From Sternotherus odoratus (lineage: Eukaryota; Chordata; Testudines; Kinosternidae), in NCBI GenBank assembly GCA_032164245.1, contig JAVMKO010000022.1, positions 10,105,845-10,169,844 on the forward strand: DNA of 64,000 nucleotides. The letters run 5' to 3'. Below, one piece after another: positions 22,557-34,381 of the stretch (position 1 is its first letter; each line of letters starts with the position of its first letter). The position numbers and the translations under genes were made by a program. The notes under the pieces are model-generated. The model had not been told where the DNA came from. It did no database searches and was given only the letters and a program-made list of their open reading frames with translations.

Positions 22557-25129
22557 ATCTACTGTATGTATTTTGGATGACTATCACCATGCTATCTGAG
22601 ATGCTACCTGGTGTCTCAGGTGACCAATCCCGCACCATGAAGACCTAAACAGTTAAACAACCCACAAGATGAAATTTGTTCACAAACTATTCAGAATATT
22701 AAACACATTCATAGAAATCTGGGTCAATTTGCAAACAATTTGCAGGCACAGGAAGGAGCTACACGCACAATAAATGTTACGTGGAATGAATAATCCAGCC
22801 AGGTCTTAAAAATACCTTCCAAAAGGAAGGCATGTGACAGAAATTTGAGATGTTTCAACAAATCTGAGGCCACTTCGAATTTTATAGTTGCCTCTAATAT
22901 GTTTAAATCAATTGTCTTTGGCCATACTTTTGTGTTGGCTCTCCATCCACATTCATGTGATTGCATTTACTGGCATAAATGTTAGCAAGGAAGGAATTTC
23001 AAGTCACATGCACAAGTCTGCATGAAAACCAAATAGTAGATTTGCACTCCCAACTATTGGCATGCAAGTTCCTCCAGCCAGGGAGCAGTAACAAAAGCAG
23101 GTTACCTTTGCAACCAATCACAAGTAGGCAAAACACCTCCCTTTGAATATTTATCAATCCCTACTGAGAAAATTCAACAGTGCATTGGTTGAATAACAAG
23201 GATATTCAAGAAACTTGCTAACTTGCAAGGAGCTAGATTCATTGAATAAAGTAGTTCAACTTGCTACTGATCTGCATGCCATGGCCATTTAGACTTTCAG
23301 TGCAACAGTGGGGAAAGATGGCCTGAAACAGTCCCCCAGTCACCTGAGATGAAGCATTTGCTCCATGCAGAACAGGGTCTATGATACACAAATGAGCAGT
23401 TCCGATTCTTTCCAGTAGGGGGAAGTGATGTGCACAATCGGCTTGTTGCAATAAGTGGTGCCAGGGATCATTTTCTGTTTGTTTCCCTTTACTCAGTCTG
23501 CCTCTCTCTGCTGCTCTGTTAAGACCCCAACTTCCTACCTCTTCTTATGAGCCTGAGGCTTGATGACCACCATCCTCCCCAACCTACAACTATTTAGCAT
23601 TTGTGATGAACAGACTAGGACAGAACATGTGCTTGTCCCTTTAAAACAGAGCGTGCGACCTAAAATAAGAACAGCAAGCTCCCTCATTGACCATCCTTTT
23701 TGTCTCTCAGTTATGACAGCTAATCAGAGTCATCGGTTGAGTTGACCAGACGGGCCCCCCCTTCAGCTGGTTTGATAACCCTAATATACACAAGACAGGG
23801 GTTTCCTTTATTCAGCTAGGCTGGAGAGCTGAAATGACAGAATCGAGTTTATATTAAACGTGCATCCAGCCTGCCCTTAAAGCAGTGATGGGACGAAGGA
23901 GAGTGTGGCAAGCACTGTGATTCCAATGTCCCCAAAGTACCTTTAAAAACAGAGACCCGATGCTAAGGACCAGTTCTCGCCTCCTCATAGGTTTTGGAGT
24001 GAGAATTTAAACAGCAGAGTGTTTGTGCTGGGCTGGAGCAACCGTACCACTGGCTAATCCAACCCCGGAGACTCAGCCGCAGCTGCCTTTTTCTGCAGGG
24101 AAGGTTTTAGGCTCATGCATATGGATGGGGTGTGTCCTGTGTGGAAACTAGCTAGGATCAGCAGGCTGGGTAATTCCTGGGTTATTGCAACAGAAAATCC
24201 TTGCTTGTGCTTTTCAGCAGCACCAATGTTGCGCTCTCGGCCTGCGTCTCCTTCTGCAAACAAACTGTAGCCCCCACATTTAAAAAGTCATGTAAACAGT
24301 AAGTACAGACCACGTATTTCTCTGCATCCAAATGGGTGTTCAGGGGCACACACCCCCACTTAAGATGCCACAGAAATGTCTCCCTCCTCCGTCCCCATTT
24401 AGGTGCAGAGTTTACAGTAGGTGCCATATACCCCACCCTGCTGTCTTCAACAACCCCAGTATTTTCCTATCCTTCTGCCACCATTAAGGAGCGCATGTTG
24501 AGTTCTCAGTGGGGCACACTGTAGGAAGCCCCCTTTGGCAGCTGTGCTCCCCGTGGGTCAGACTCACCCCACCCCCTTTCCTTTCCCTCTGTCTCTCAGT
24601 CGCCCCTGGCCCCACACCAGAACCTCTCGGTCCTGCGGGCCAGATGGCTGGATCCTCTGTGCTGCACCCAGAGTGGAACTGGCAGAGCAGACATGAGGGG
24701 ATCATGGGATCGGTGTTTCCAAAGCGAATACAGCGTTACTCCGGAGCCCCTGTTTGTTCCGCACCATGGTCTTTAATTCAGCTCCTCTCTCTAAGGAATG
24801 AGAATCTGCCATCTGACGCCTGCCTTCTCTGCTACTCCACATTCCTGTCTCCCCACCTCTGTTCCAGGCTCTCCCCAAGGAGGAGAAAAACCTCCCCATT
24901 GCCCTCCTGACACAACTGTTCAGGGGGAAGGACAGCGTGGACAACACACTGCATGCGCCGTACTTCCCTGTCAGGGCTGGGGAAGTGCAGCTGCGTGGCG
25001 AGGACATGATGTCCCAGGCTGGTTGGGATATGGAGCATCTGGAGCCATCTTGGGTGGTTTGCCTTGCATTGCAGAGCAGGGAGCAGAAGCCAAACATCTG
25101 ATAAGGATGGGCTGGGACCTCAGGATCCT

Positions 25130-25215
25130 TAGGACACATCTACACCACAGGCTACCGTGGCACAGCTACAACACTGCTGTAGCGTAGCCGCTTCCTACAG
25201 CAACGGAAAGGGGTT
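25130..25215. repeat. MITE-like fragment (CTACAC type)
   Basis: ACACATCTACACCACAGGCT, ACAACACTGCTGTAGCGTAG and CTTCCTACAGCAACGG resemble a short non-autonomous DNA-element family frequent in turtle genomes. A related copy is near 58590-58705. Ends are not defined. Confidence 0.45.
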
Positions 25216-26265
25216 TCCACCGATGGAGCAGTGGGGTGCAAAATTATTCACAGCCCTGAGCAACACAGCCAATCTCATTTTTAGATGTAGACTAGGACGA
25301 AGAAAACTGTTTCTCTCTCTAGGGCTATTGTTCTTACACTGAGTCATAACCAGGCTGAATCTTCCCCCACCTTCCGCACCACACAAAACACACATCTCCT
25401 TTCCCCAGGCCACACGGTTCCCAGTCCACACATGGAGGAGGTTTCTGTACAACACAAGTCTCTACTCATAGAGATTCAGTTAGAGTTACTATCTTTACAC
25501 TTCATTCTTTCTCCCACCTCTGCCAAAACAGGGACTAAGAACCTTGGTCCTCACATCTCCATATTGTCTAGGTGCAATATCAAATCTAGGCATCAACAAA
25601 TGGGTTAAACCTCCCCGAAGGCCCTGGAGTAGAACTGTCTCAATTCTTTACCATTGGGACAATCTGGGTAAGTAGAACCTGGGTTCTTTTCCCTTGGAAT
25701 GATCCAACTATGAATGCAGTCTGGGTTCTTCCTTCTGCATGTTGGAGTCGGGGATCTACCTTCTGAAACTCAAGTCAAAAACCCAGCTAATGGAAGGAAA
25801 CAGGAACGCAATGCAGCCCCCCCGCACCCGACTCAGAAAAGAACTTGATTCACTGCTTCCCACAAAAACAAAACAACATGTGCTGTTTTTCCATCCATCC
25901 CTTTGGAAAGGGTGGGGTTAACACCCACACCCCCAACTAGAGATTGCAACAACTTCTGGAGTCCATCCCCCCACCCCCCGGAAATTCCTACCAAGCTTTT
26001 CTGAGATCTGAAGAGGAATTAACAAATGCTGATGTCTGCGGAGAATAAATCTGCAAAAGTTTTGGTTAACAGCCACCCAGTAAAAGTCAAAACTTTGTAG
26101 GAGAGGGATCTTGCCTGTGCTCAGCCTCCACTCCTCCCTATATCCTCCTTCTATACTTTTCTGAAGTATAACACAGCAACTCCTGTTCTGCGCTTGTATT
26201 AAGGCATGCAGCTTTCATTTAAATAGGCACTTTGATTTTTACATTTACAGCTGAGAAACTAGACA

Positions 26266-26268
<3 letters not shown>

Positions 26269-26332
<64 letters not shown>
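26269..26332. repeat. (GT)32 microsatellite
   Basis: An uninterrupted GT run, about 400 bases inside PRELP intron 1 from the proposed exon 1. Uninterrupted length suggests it is polymorphic. Confidence 0.97.
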
Positions 26333-26335
<3 letters not shown>

Positions 26336-26725
26336 CGTCAGAGAGCACAAAAAAGAGTGGGTGTGTGAAAGGCAGTGGTCAGGGGGTCCCGAGTTATGCA
26401 TCCATGGAAACAGTCTATCTGTATTTGCAATGATCTAATTTTGCTTTGCAGACCGAAAGATCCCCTCTTGCCTCCTCTCCCTCCCCTCAACAAGTTTTAC
26501 TTTTGGAGAGAAAGGGGGGGAAAAAAGCAAAAAGCAAAAAGCCAGATGGAAAGAGAAAGATCCAGCAGCTGAACATGAAAAGAAAAGAGGAAACTTGTGC
26601 TAAGTTTCACAGAAGTTGGAAAGTGAATGGTAATATTAGCCAACTGATAAGGAGGTGGCTGACTCGGTTGTAACAATCAGTCCAGGTGACAACACTCTCC
26701 AGTAGGACACCTGTCCAGAGCTTAC

Positions 26726-26935
26726 CTGTGTGCACCTGCCCCTCCTCCTGCCTCTGTTTGTTATTAATTCCCAGGAACGTTTCTCTCTGCCCCTCCTCCT
26801 CCTCTCTGCAGATCAGCTCTGACACAAGTGAGCCTCCCTCTAAGCTGTGTGTGTGTGTGTTTTCCCTGGTTCTGTTCCTCCAAGATTCTCTCACAGAGAG
26901 TGGGTGGGAGCGAGGGAAGAAGGGAGGGTGGGAAG
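26726..26935 (-). other. PRELP: Candidate non-coding PRELP exon 1
   Basis: On the minus strand a purine-rich stretch (AGGAGGAGGAGGGGCAGAGA and GGCAGGAGGAGGGGCAGGTG) ends in a near-consensus donor CACACAG|GTAAGC, GT at 26725-26724. It would splice to the acceptor at 16516. The 5' end is set only by a TATA-like box about 30 bases further upstream. No transcript is available, so the call rests on donor quality, promoter features and the known presence of a non-coding first exon in PRELP. Confidence 0.45.
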
Positions 26936-27060
26936 GAGGGAAAAATGACAACAATAACGTCTTTATCTGGCAGCCAAGCTCCTCAGGATTTAATCCGTGC
27001 ACACGTCCTGCCTACCGCCGGACCCACGTTTAATAACATTTCCTTCTGCTGCGGAGGCAG
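26936..27060 (-). promoter_or_regulatory. PRELP: Candidate PRELP promoter
   Basis: On the minus strand there is a TATA-like AGATAAA at 968-962 (offset 26000), preceded by GGATTAAATCC and a small GC-richer patch (GTGGGTCCGGCGG). The proposed exon begins with a CT-rich stretch. No sequence motif proves activity. Confidence 0.4.
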
Positions 27061-27725
27061 GTTAAAGCTGTGTTTTTAAACAAAGCTAATTAACAAATAG
27101 ATGATTTTATTTTTTTTAGAAAGACTTCATCTCTCACCCTGGCCCGCAGTCAGGAAAACACTTAAACTAAGCACATGCATTGAGAGCCAAGCGCATGCTC
27201 AAGGGTTATGAGGATGCTCTCCTGAATTGGGGACCTTCAGTTTTCTCTGCACCTTCCCAAAGGCAGCCAAGCAATTGCTGGGCTCTCTGTGTTGGCTCAC
27301 ACACAGCAGGGAAAATCCTCCAGCCTTTACTGCCTCCCCGATAGTTATTATCTACCTTAAATCCTCTTGGTATTTAACAAAAAGAACCAAGGGGAGAGAA
27401 GGGACTTGTCATGCTTTTTATCTGACAAGGAAACAGCAGCAGACAGCATTTGTATGATGCAACTTAGCCTTCCGCCACCATTATCCTGGAGGGGACCCTG
27501 TCCATGGATGGTAACAGCCACCCCAAGGGTCCCAGCCCATAGACAGACAGCCTCTCATGGGCACTGAGAATTCTTCCTGAGGATTCTGCAGCTAGCTAGC
27601 AACTACTTGTCTCCAAATAGGATCTGCCCCAAGGGCACAGCTCTCATCCCAGCAGTGCTGGGGTGGGAGGGCGATTCAGGGGGAGGCAGGTAATTAACTA
27701 GGTCAGACCACGGTAAGGGAGCTCT

Positions 27726-28135
27726 CATAGAATATCAGACTTGGAAGGGACCTCAGGTCATCTAGTCCAACCCCCAGCTCAAAGTAGGACCAATCCCCAC
27801 TAAATCATCCTAGCCAGGGCTTCGTCAAGCCGGGCCTTAAAAACCTCTAAGGATGGAGAATCCACCACCTCCCTAGGGAACACATTCCAGTGCTTCATCA
27901 CCCTCCTAGGGAAAACGTTTTTCCTAATATCCAACCTAGACCTCCCCCACTGCAACTTGAGACCATTACTCCTTGTTCCGTCATCTGCCACCACTGAGAA
28001 CAGCGGAGCTCCATCCCCTTTGGAACCCCCCCCCCCCTTTCAGGTAGTTGAAGGCTGCTATCAAATCCCCCCTCACTTCTCTTCTGCAGACTAAATAAAC
28101 CCAGTTCCCTCAGCCTCTCCTCATGTTGGTTTTTT
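27726..28135 (-). mobile_element. CR1 LINE 3' end, 5'-truncated
   Basis: The inverted CR1 tail begins with CATAGAATATCAGACTTGGA and continues through GGACCTCAGGTCATCTAGTC. The minus strand still translates as recognisable CR1 remnant (SRLDIRKNVFPRRVMKHWNV), which belongs to the 3' end region and not to the catalytic domains. Confidence 0.92.
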
Positions 28136-28404
28136 CTCACCATTTTGAAAGAGGATCAAGGTGGACATTGCCAGATGGAAAAAGACAAACACAACAGGGA
28201 AAGAAGAGATTACTTTACACCATGGAGCTTTCTATTGAGCACTTCCAAAATGTAAAAGCTCCAAAAAGCAGGCAGGATGGATCCCTTGCTAAAGTCCTCA
28301 TTGAAGGTCATATCTCTTTGGAAGCAAACTAGGACAACCTAATGCAACACTATTGATTGGAAGTACTACAGGAGACCCTATGGACCTCATCCAAGATCAG
28401 AGCC

Positions 28405-28575
28405 ACATTGTGCTAGGCGCTGAGAGAGTCCCTGCCCTGAAATGCTGACAGTCTAAAGAAGTAAAGGGCGGGTGGAAAAATTGAAGCATAGAGAGGAGAA
28501 GTGACTTGGACAAGGCCAGAGCCAGAGCGGGGAATAGAACCCAAGTCTCATGAATCCAGTGTCCTAACATTCTCT
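28405..28575 (-). repeat. MIR/CORE-like SINE with extended tail
   Basis: TGTGCTAGGCGCTGAGAGAG, AGTCCCTGCCCTGAAATGCT and GACAGTCTAAAGAAG form an inverted tail module. They are followed by AGTGACTTGGACAAGG and GGGAATAGAACCCAAGTCTC. The same tail module precedes the SINE at 32015 and occurs alone at 44985. Confidence 0.8.
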
Positions 28576-29429
28576 CATTTAAAATACAACTCAACTCATC
28601 ACTTGAGAACAGCTGACCTGATTGCCTTGACAATTTTACGGGAACAAATTTTGCTCTTGACCGGAGACTGTTTGTCAGTCTGGGTATCACGTGTGCATTT
28701 CTTTGTGGAGGAATGAGGCGATCATCTTGCCAAGGTGAAAGGCATGAAGGAAATCAGCTGTTGTGAATCAGTGTGGCTGAGTCGGTGGAAAGGAGGGTGG
28801 CTCTTTGCAGCAAGCCTCTGAGTTGAGACTCTCCAAAGACTCCCAGTGATTGCCATTGCTTTTCCGTCAGTGTGTTTTTCACGCGACTCGGCTCTTCCCC
28901 AAGAGTTGGATGGATAAAAGGATAAAGAGGCAGGGGTGGGGAGGAATGAAAAGATGAAAAGTCAGCAGGGTGGTGGTGGTGGGGAGGGGGGAAATCAGCA
29001 TCTGTCCTTTGTTCGATAAAGCTTGCAGAGCAAATCACCTTCTTTGCAGTTTAAAGAGCTCTTTGATAACCTGAACTGGTGGAGAACACGGGCTGGCTGG
29101 CGGTGCTGGGGGGCGGGTGTACAGCAGCTCTGTCCGAGCGGTCTCTCTCTCTCTCTATTGCACTCGCATGCCATGCACAAGTCCAGCTCTGCCACCTCCC
29201 TTCTGCAACCCTCGTGAGCTCTGTCGCACATCCTCCGTGCAGATGGCAGGTGTCCCTGGGGGGTGGTCAGTGCACTGCAGCGGGATGTAATCTAGGGGCC
29301 GCTGACTCAGCCGTTCATCCCAGAGCTAATTTCGAGCAGCATCCCGCCCCCTCTTTGAGCCCCTTTCTAACGGGTTCCCGGACAGGCCACTTCCTCATTA
29401 GAAGCCACATGGGAGACATTTGTATGAGT

Positions 29430-29630
29430 TAGTCCTAGCCAGGCTACCAGTCACTCCCAGTCTTATCCTTAGTCTAGCCCATCTCATTCCACCCCATTCT
29501 GGATCCTTTAGCTTAGCCAGCCCCCTTCAATTCATTCTAGCTCAGCTGATCCAACCCTCGTTAGCCTGGCCCAGCTCAGGCCAGCTCATAGCCCAGTCTA
29601 GCCCAGTCCACTTTACTCTAGCTCCCAGTG
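29430..29630. repeat. Degenerate CTAGCC/CCAGT-rich low-complexity tract
   Basis: Short units such as AGTCTAGCCCA, AGCTCAGCTGATCC and TAGCCCAGTCTAGCCCAGTC recur irregularly over about 200 bases. The period is not constant, so it is described as cryptically simple DNA. Confidence 0.6.
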
Positions 29631-30061
29631 AAGGCTCATGGCTTTCCAAGTGACCCCTTTGCTGCACCAGAAGGGGAGTTAGTTGAACTCCAAACTGGAG
29701 AATTCCATTCGTGTTCCCAGCTGGGAAGTTTAGGGGGAATTTCAGGAGCCAAATTCTTTTTCTCCGCCTAGCCCCAAACAGTTGCACGGTGTACCTGCTA
29801 AACAGCTGCCTCATTTGGCCCCAGAGGTGGCTGCATTTCCGTGGTTGGTGAAGTGATGTTCCTTTATAGCATGTTCTGTGAGGGTCCTGTACACAAAAAT
29901 CGAAGCACAATGCTTGGCAATGCACAGCTCTGTTTGGGAGTGAAGATGATCAGTGGAAAAAATATGTTGCTTCATAATACAAAGATTCCATTGTAATAAT
30001 TCATAGCACAGAAATGCAGCATGAGTTATTTCCTTGCATTTATTAATCCCCTGGATACTTC

Positions 30062-30256
30062 ACACAGCATTCTAGAAGCAGAGTGGGGAAGGGAGGGGCT
30101 TGCTAGACATGCTCATTTGCATACTTCTCATTTCCATACTGCTTATACTCATTGCATACTAATTTGCATACTGCTCATACACAGTATTCTAGAAGCAGGG
30201 TGGGAAAGGGAGGGGCTTGCTAGACATGTTCATTTGCATACTGCTCATTTGCATGC
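30062..30256. repeat. 117-bp tandem duplication with four POU octamers
   Basis: ATTCTAGAAGCAG..GGGAGGGGCTTGCTAGACAT occurs at 30062 and again at 30179, a shift of 117. ATTTGCAT (octamer ATGCAAAT reversed) is exact at 30115-30122, 30162-30169, 30232-30239 and 30247-30254. Confidence 0.85.
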
Positions 30257-30589
30257 TACTTTATCCAGCTCACAAGGAATGACCCGCCAATTGGGAGTTC
30301 TCCTGATGTTGGTCAGGAATGTCCCATGTCCAGATATCACGGTATGTAGGAACATCCCAAAATGTCTTCAGAGCCACCACCACACCCCACAAGCTCCTCC
30401 TCTGTCCACATTTTTCGAACTGGAAGGCGTCAGAAAGCAAAGAAACCTCGAGACTGAGGTTTTTAAAAAATACAGAGAGGGTTTGGACACCTCAATTTTA
30501 ATGGGAATCACATGCTCAGCTCCCTTAGGGAGCCTTTGCTACTGTCCGTCCAGGCTCTTGCTGCTTGACTCTGCGTCCCTAGGACTGGA

Positions 30590-30725
30590 AAAATCTTTCA
30601 AGTGGTCTGGCGGGTTGGGTGAAGGAATGCCAGGGTACAGCTCTGTGGCTAGGGATAGACAGGAGATCACACTAGATTATTGTAATAGTCCCTTCGGGCT
30701 GTAAAATCAATGGTTCTATGATATT
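30590..30725 (+). repeat. CR1 LINE 3' end
   Basis: GACAGGAGATCACACTAGAT, AATAGTCCCTTCGGGCTGTA and AAATCAATGGTTCTATGATA form a forward CR1 tail with the terminal TCTATGAT. Diverged CR1 sequence may reach left to about 30440. Confidence 0.8.
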
Positions 30726-31821
30726 ACACTACCCAGCCAATCGCCTCCAAGTAAAAACTATGACACTTTTATTGGATGCTTCCTAGAGAGCTTAGAGGAC
30801 TTACCCTGTGCACCCCATTACTCTACCTCCCTGTTAGCCGAATCTTCTCTCTTCTTCCAGCTAGATTCTTTCCTCACATCATTAAAAACATGGGGTGCTT
30901 TGTAATGGGTGCCCTTCAGTTCTGGGTGGATGGGGACAGCCCAAATTTGTCCAAATCCTTGCAGAATCACCTCGGAGGTCGGAGGCCTCCTGCGTTGCCA
31001 TGCCAACACCAACTTAGTTCTGAGTGCTCCATAGGCACCATATTTTGTAGGCATAGTGAATTGGTCCAGAAAAGGGACACTTTTGTGTTGCTTTTGCTTT
31101 GTTTATCCCGGCAGTGCATTCCATCATCTTAAAAGGCCCAGCCAAGGGAGAGAATGACAGAGGAGGAGGAGGAGGAGAGCGCTCCATTTGCTACAGCCAT
31201 TCCCATCCCAGAACGCTCGTCCCACCTTCCCAGACTTGGCTAGTCCACTCCATCCGTCATCACGCACCTCACTCTGGGCAATCAGGCCTTGGCACACACT
31301 TTGTCCGTGATTGGACCAGGAATCGGATGCTCCTTTTCACCAGTGCTTTAAAGGACAGGGACAGGGGGAAGGAACTGGTAAGAGAATTCCACTCAAACTT
31401 CCTTGCCCCAGTCAGATGCTTAAAGTAATAAAAGAAAAAGAAAAACATGTTCCCTCGGACAGTTTGGTCATTAAATCTGGGAACAAACATTCCCCAAAGA
31501 ACAGGATATGAGAATAAGGGGAATAAATGCACCTTCGCTGGCATCAAGGAAATTAAGCAATGGAAAACTCTGTGCAAGTTACTCAAGGCTAATAAAGTTC
31601 ACCCTCAGTATACAGCTCTCACTCACTCTCCCGCTCCTTTTGGGCTATTACCTGCTGGAGCTTTCACATTTGGCAGTCCTAGAACAGGAGAGGAAAACCA
31701 GATGGGGTGGAGGAATTTAACAAACAAGTAACGCTGCCTGTTTCCCGGAGGAGCTGTAAAATTGCCTTCCACTCAGGCCCCGATATTACCAGGTACGTAA
31801 CAAAAAGATGGAGAGCCAGCC

Positions 31822-31927
31822 GGGCCTGGGGCCAGATCCACAGCCAGTGTAAATCAGCACAAGCTGCGTGGGCCTCTACGGAGCTACACCAGTTTACACC
31901 AGCTGGGGATCTGACTCTGCAGATAGG
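31822..31927. repeat. Foldback interspersed repeat (CAGATCC type)
   Basis: Left GCCAGATCCACAGCCAGTGT and the reverse complement of the right end, GTCAGATCCCCAGCTGGTGT, are closely related. The centre is CTCTACGGAGCTACACC. Fragments of the same family are at 9440-9515 and about 48079-48190. Confidence 0.65.
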
Positions 31928-32014
31928 CTTCAAGCACTCTGTAATGAGAGATTTTACAGGAGGTGAGCCAAGAAAAATCCACATGGGAAGATGCACGCTC
32001 ATTATGAGTACTGT

Positions 32015-32275
32015 GGTAGAATCTTGAGGTCCTAACCCTATTGTGCTAAGTGTTTGCCCTCAACACAGTGAGAAACACTCCCTGCCCAGAAGCTCTCACA
32101 GTCTAGACAGACAAAAAAAGGATTGGAAGCCCATTTTACAGATGGGGAACTGAGGCACAGAGGGTTCAAGGAAATTGCTCATCTTCACACAAGAAGTCTG
32201 TGGCAAAGTCAAGATTTGAACCCAGATCTCTTGAGTCCCAGCCCAGGGCTTTAATCTCAAGATTAACCTGCTTTT
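32015..32275 (-). repeat. MIR/CORE-like SINE with extended tail
   Basis: ATTGTGCTAAGTGTTTGCCC, AAACACTCCCTGCCCAGAAG, CATTTTACAGATGGGGAACT and GAACCCAGATCTCTTGAGTC occur in order; reverse orientation. Confidence 0.85.
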
Positions 32276-33817
32276 TTTTTTCATTAAAAAAGGGAAAAGT
32301 TGGAGTGAATTGTTAGTGCTGGATTGACAGCTTTGTAGTCCGGGGGGACTAACTATCGCACATCAGTCTGAGTGCTGGACTGACAGCACTTGTATTCCAG
32401 CCCTGAAGTCTTGTCTGTATCCCCAGAATAGAATAGCACTTCCCCACACGACAACCTCAGCTCTGAGTGCGAGGGATCCCTTCCTGGGGGGGGGGGGGGG
32501 GGGAAGAGGGGGGAGAATAGTTCAAATTCCATATCCAATCCAGGCCTTATCCTCCTAATTGGAGGCCTTGTCCTCCAATTAGGTCAGTTTCCCAACATGA
32601 AAACTGTATCCTAAAAACTGGTCTGAGACCCATCGAACTCATTCAATCGAGAATCCAAACAGCCACAAGCAGCTTTGAGCACTGCCAGAAGGAGTCAGAT
32701 GGAAAGTGATGATATTGGGATTGAAAATCCCATGTGATCAGACACCCCTCCAGCCCCCAAGACATCTGAATTCTCAGCATGTGGTGACCAAACTTCCCCT
32801 TTCTCTCTTACATGTATTTTATTTTATTGAACACTGTGAACGAAAGAGAGAAAGAAGACGGACTATTTGTGAGCTGGAGTTCATGGCACTGTAGAGACTT
32901 TCTGGGATGTTTGAGTGACAGGAATCCCACTAGCTCTGTGCTGTGGCTGCTGCTGACCCCAATTGGCATTCCTTCCCCATCCCCTCTCAGTGCAACCCCC
33001 TCCTCCCCATTCCTCCTTCCTCTCCCCTCTTCTTTGTCCTGATCGCTTTAAGCACAGGGAGGGGACACGAAATTCATTAGACTTCACATTTCTCTGGGAT
33101 TAAATCATCCAAACAGTTTCTCTGGAGCAGAAACCTGTATAAAAGTCCAAACCCCGTTTCTGCGGGGCTGGGCAGCCACTCATTGATCTTGGCAGGCTGG
33201 GCAGCCTCCCGGGGCCAAGGATTCTGCTGAATATATCAGCTCACGGTTATTTATTCGGCACTCTGAGTAACATCACAGAGCCCTGTGCAATGCCAAGCAT
33301 TAGTGATATACTGGTGGCCTGAATATTGAGGAGGGGGTCTCTGTCAACACAGCCATCCTGCTGCCAGGACCACCCCTTCTGGAAGTGATCAGCGCCAGCT
33401 TCAGCCTCTTTGGCATTGCCAGGTCACTCCTGTGCTCAGAGGGACTGGCCTGTCCCAAAGCGAGGGGGGTGGAAGCAAGGGCTCCTGGTTGCACTCGGCC
33501 CTGGATAGAAGAAGGGGTTCAGACTCCGTGTTTAGCCTGTCTGTGCCGTGAGATATTTTAGGCATGTCAGTTTCAGCTGGGTTAGAATGGGAATCTCCTT
33601 CAGTGCCTGTGACTGGGGAAAAGGAGGAGCGAGTGCTACATACAGAGATCCAAGACATCCTGACTCTTTTCCATCTGTTCCTGCTCCTCCCTCTCCCCTA
33701 TGGCTTCCTTTAGTCCATTCCCACCCATCCATGTCTCCTCTCCCCCATCACCTCCCTCCTTCCTGCCCATCCCCTTTCTGCCCCTCAACTATCACCTACA
33801 GAAGAGACACTCTGCTT

Positions 33818-34381
33818 TCAACAAAAATGATTAGGGGTATGGAACAGCTTTCATATGAGGAGAAGTTAATACAATTGGGACTTCTCAGCTTGGAAAAGAG
33901 ACGACTAAAGGGGAATATGATAGAGGTCTATAAAATGATGACTGGTGTAGAGAAAGTAAATAAGGAAGTGTTATTGACTCCTTCTCATCACACAAGAACT
34001 ACTGATCACAAAATGAAATTAATAGGCAGCGGGTTTAAAACAAACAAAAGGAAGTATTTCTTCACACAACACACAGTCAACCCCTGTGGAACTCCCTGCC
34101 AGAGGATGTTGTGAAGGCAAAGACTACAATAGGGTTCAGAAAAGAACTAGATGAGTTCATGGAGGACAGGTCCATCAATGGCTATTAGCCAGGATGGGCA
34201 GGGATGATGTCCCTAGCCTCTGTTTGCCAGAAGCTGGGAATGAGCAACAGGGGATGGATCACTTGATGATTACCTGGTCTGTTCATTCCCTCTGGGACAC
34301 CTGGCACTGGCCACTGTCACTAGACAGGATACAGGGCTAGATGGACCTTTGTTCTGACCCAGTACGGCCGTTCTTATGTAT
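33818..34381 (+). mobile_element. CR1 LINE 3' end, 5'-truncated (youngest-looking copy)
   Basis: Forward CR1 from AATGATTAGGGGTATGGAAC through CTGGTGTAGAGAAAGTAAAT and CATCAATGGCTATTAGCCAG to the terminal GTACGGCCGTTCTTATGT. The segment GATCACTTGATGATTACCTG is a hallmark of turtle CR1 copies. A frame at 33548-34114 reads through it and ends within it; it lacks endonuclease and reverse transcriptase domains and is not a separate gene. Confidence 0.94.

Larger units (their letters stand above)
16516..26725 (-). other. PRELP: PRELP intron 1 (inferred extent)
   Basis: This runs from the acceptor of exon 2 to the proposed donor at 26725. Contents: CR1 pieces at 16652-16760, 19310-19440 and 20400-20500, SINEs at 16855-16945, 19450-19660 and 20085-20240, a (TA)n array at 17172-17320, a foldback at 19946-20037, the large inverted repeat at 22344-22556, a 24-base C run at 21763-21786 and a (GT)32 tract at 26269-26332. 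From 22600 to 25130 and from 25220 to 26260 nothing was recognised. Confidence 0.5.
27140..33817. other. Upstream region, no gene recognised
   Basis: No convincing exon on either strand. It holds CR1 at 27726-28135 and 30590-30725, SINEs at 28405-28575 and 32015-32275, degenerate CTAGCC-rich DNA at 29430-29630, the octamer-bearing duplication at 30062-30256, a foldback at 31822-31927 and a G18 run. A 227-codon open frame at 30021-30704 spans the duplication and a CR1 tail and is not a gene. Confidence 0.6.

Noticed and set aside
26230..26440. Val/Cys-rich peptides
   Set aside because: These come from reading a (GT)32 microsatellite.
30021..30704. 227-codon open frame on the plus strand
   Set aside because: It runs through the 117-bp duplication, so its peptide repeats itself, and ends in a CR1 tail.
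33548..34114. 188-codon open frame on the plus strand
   Set aside because: The second half is the CR1 3' region ([19 protein letters not shown]), which is widely repeated and lies outside the catalytic domains.
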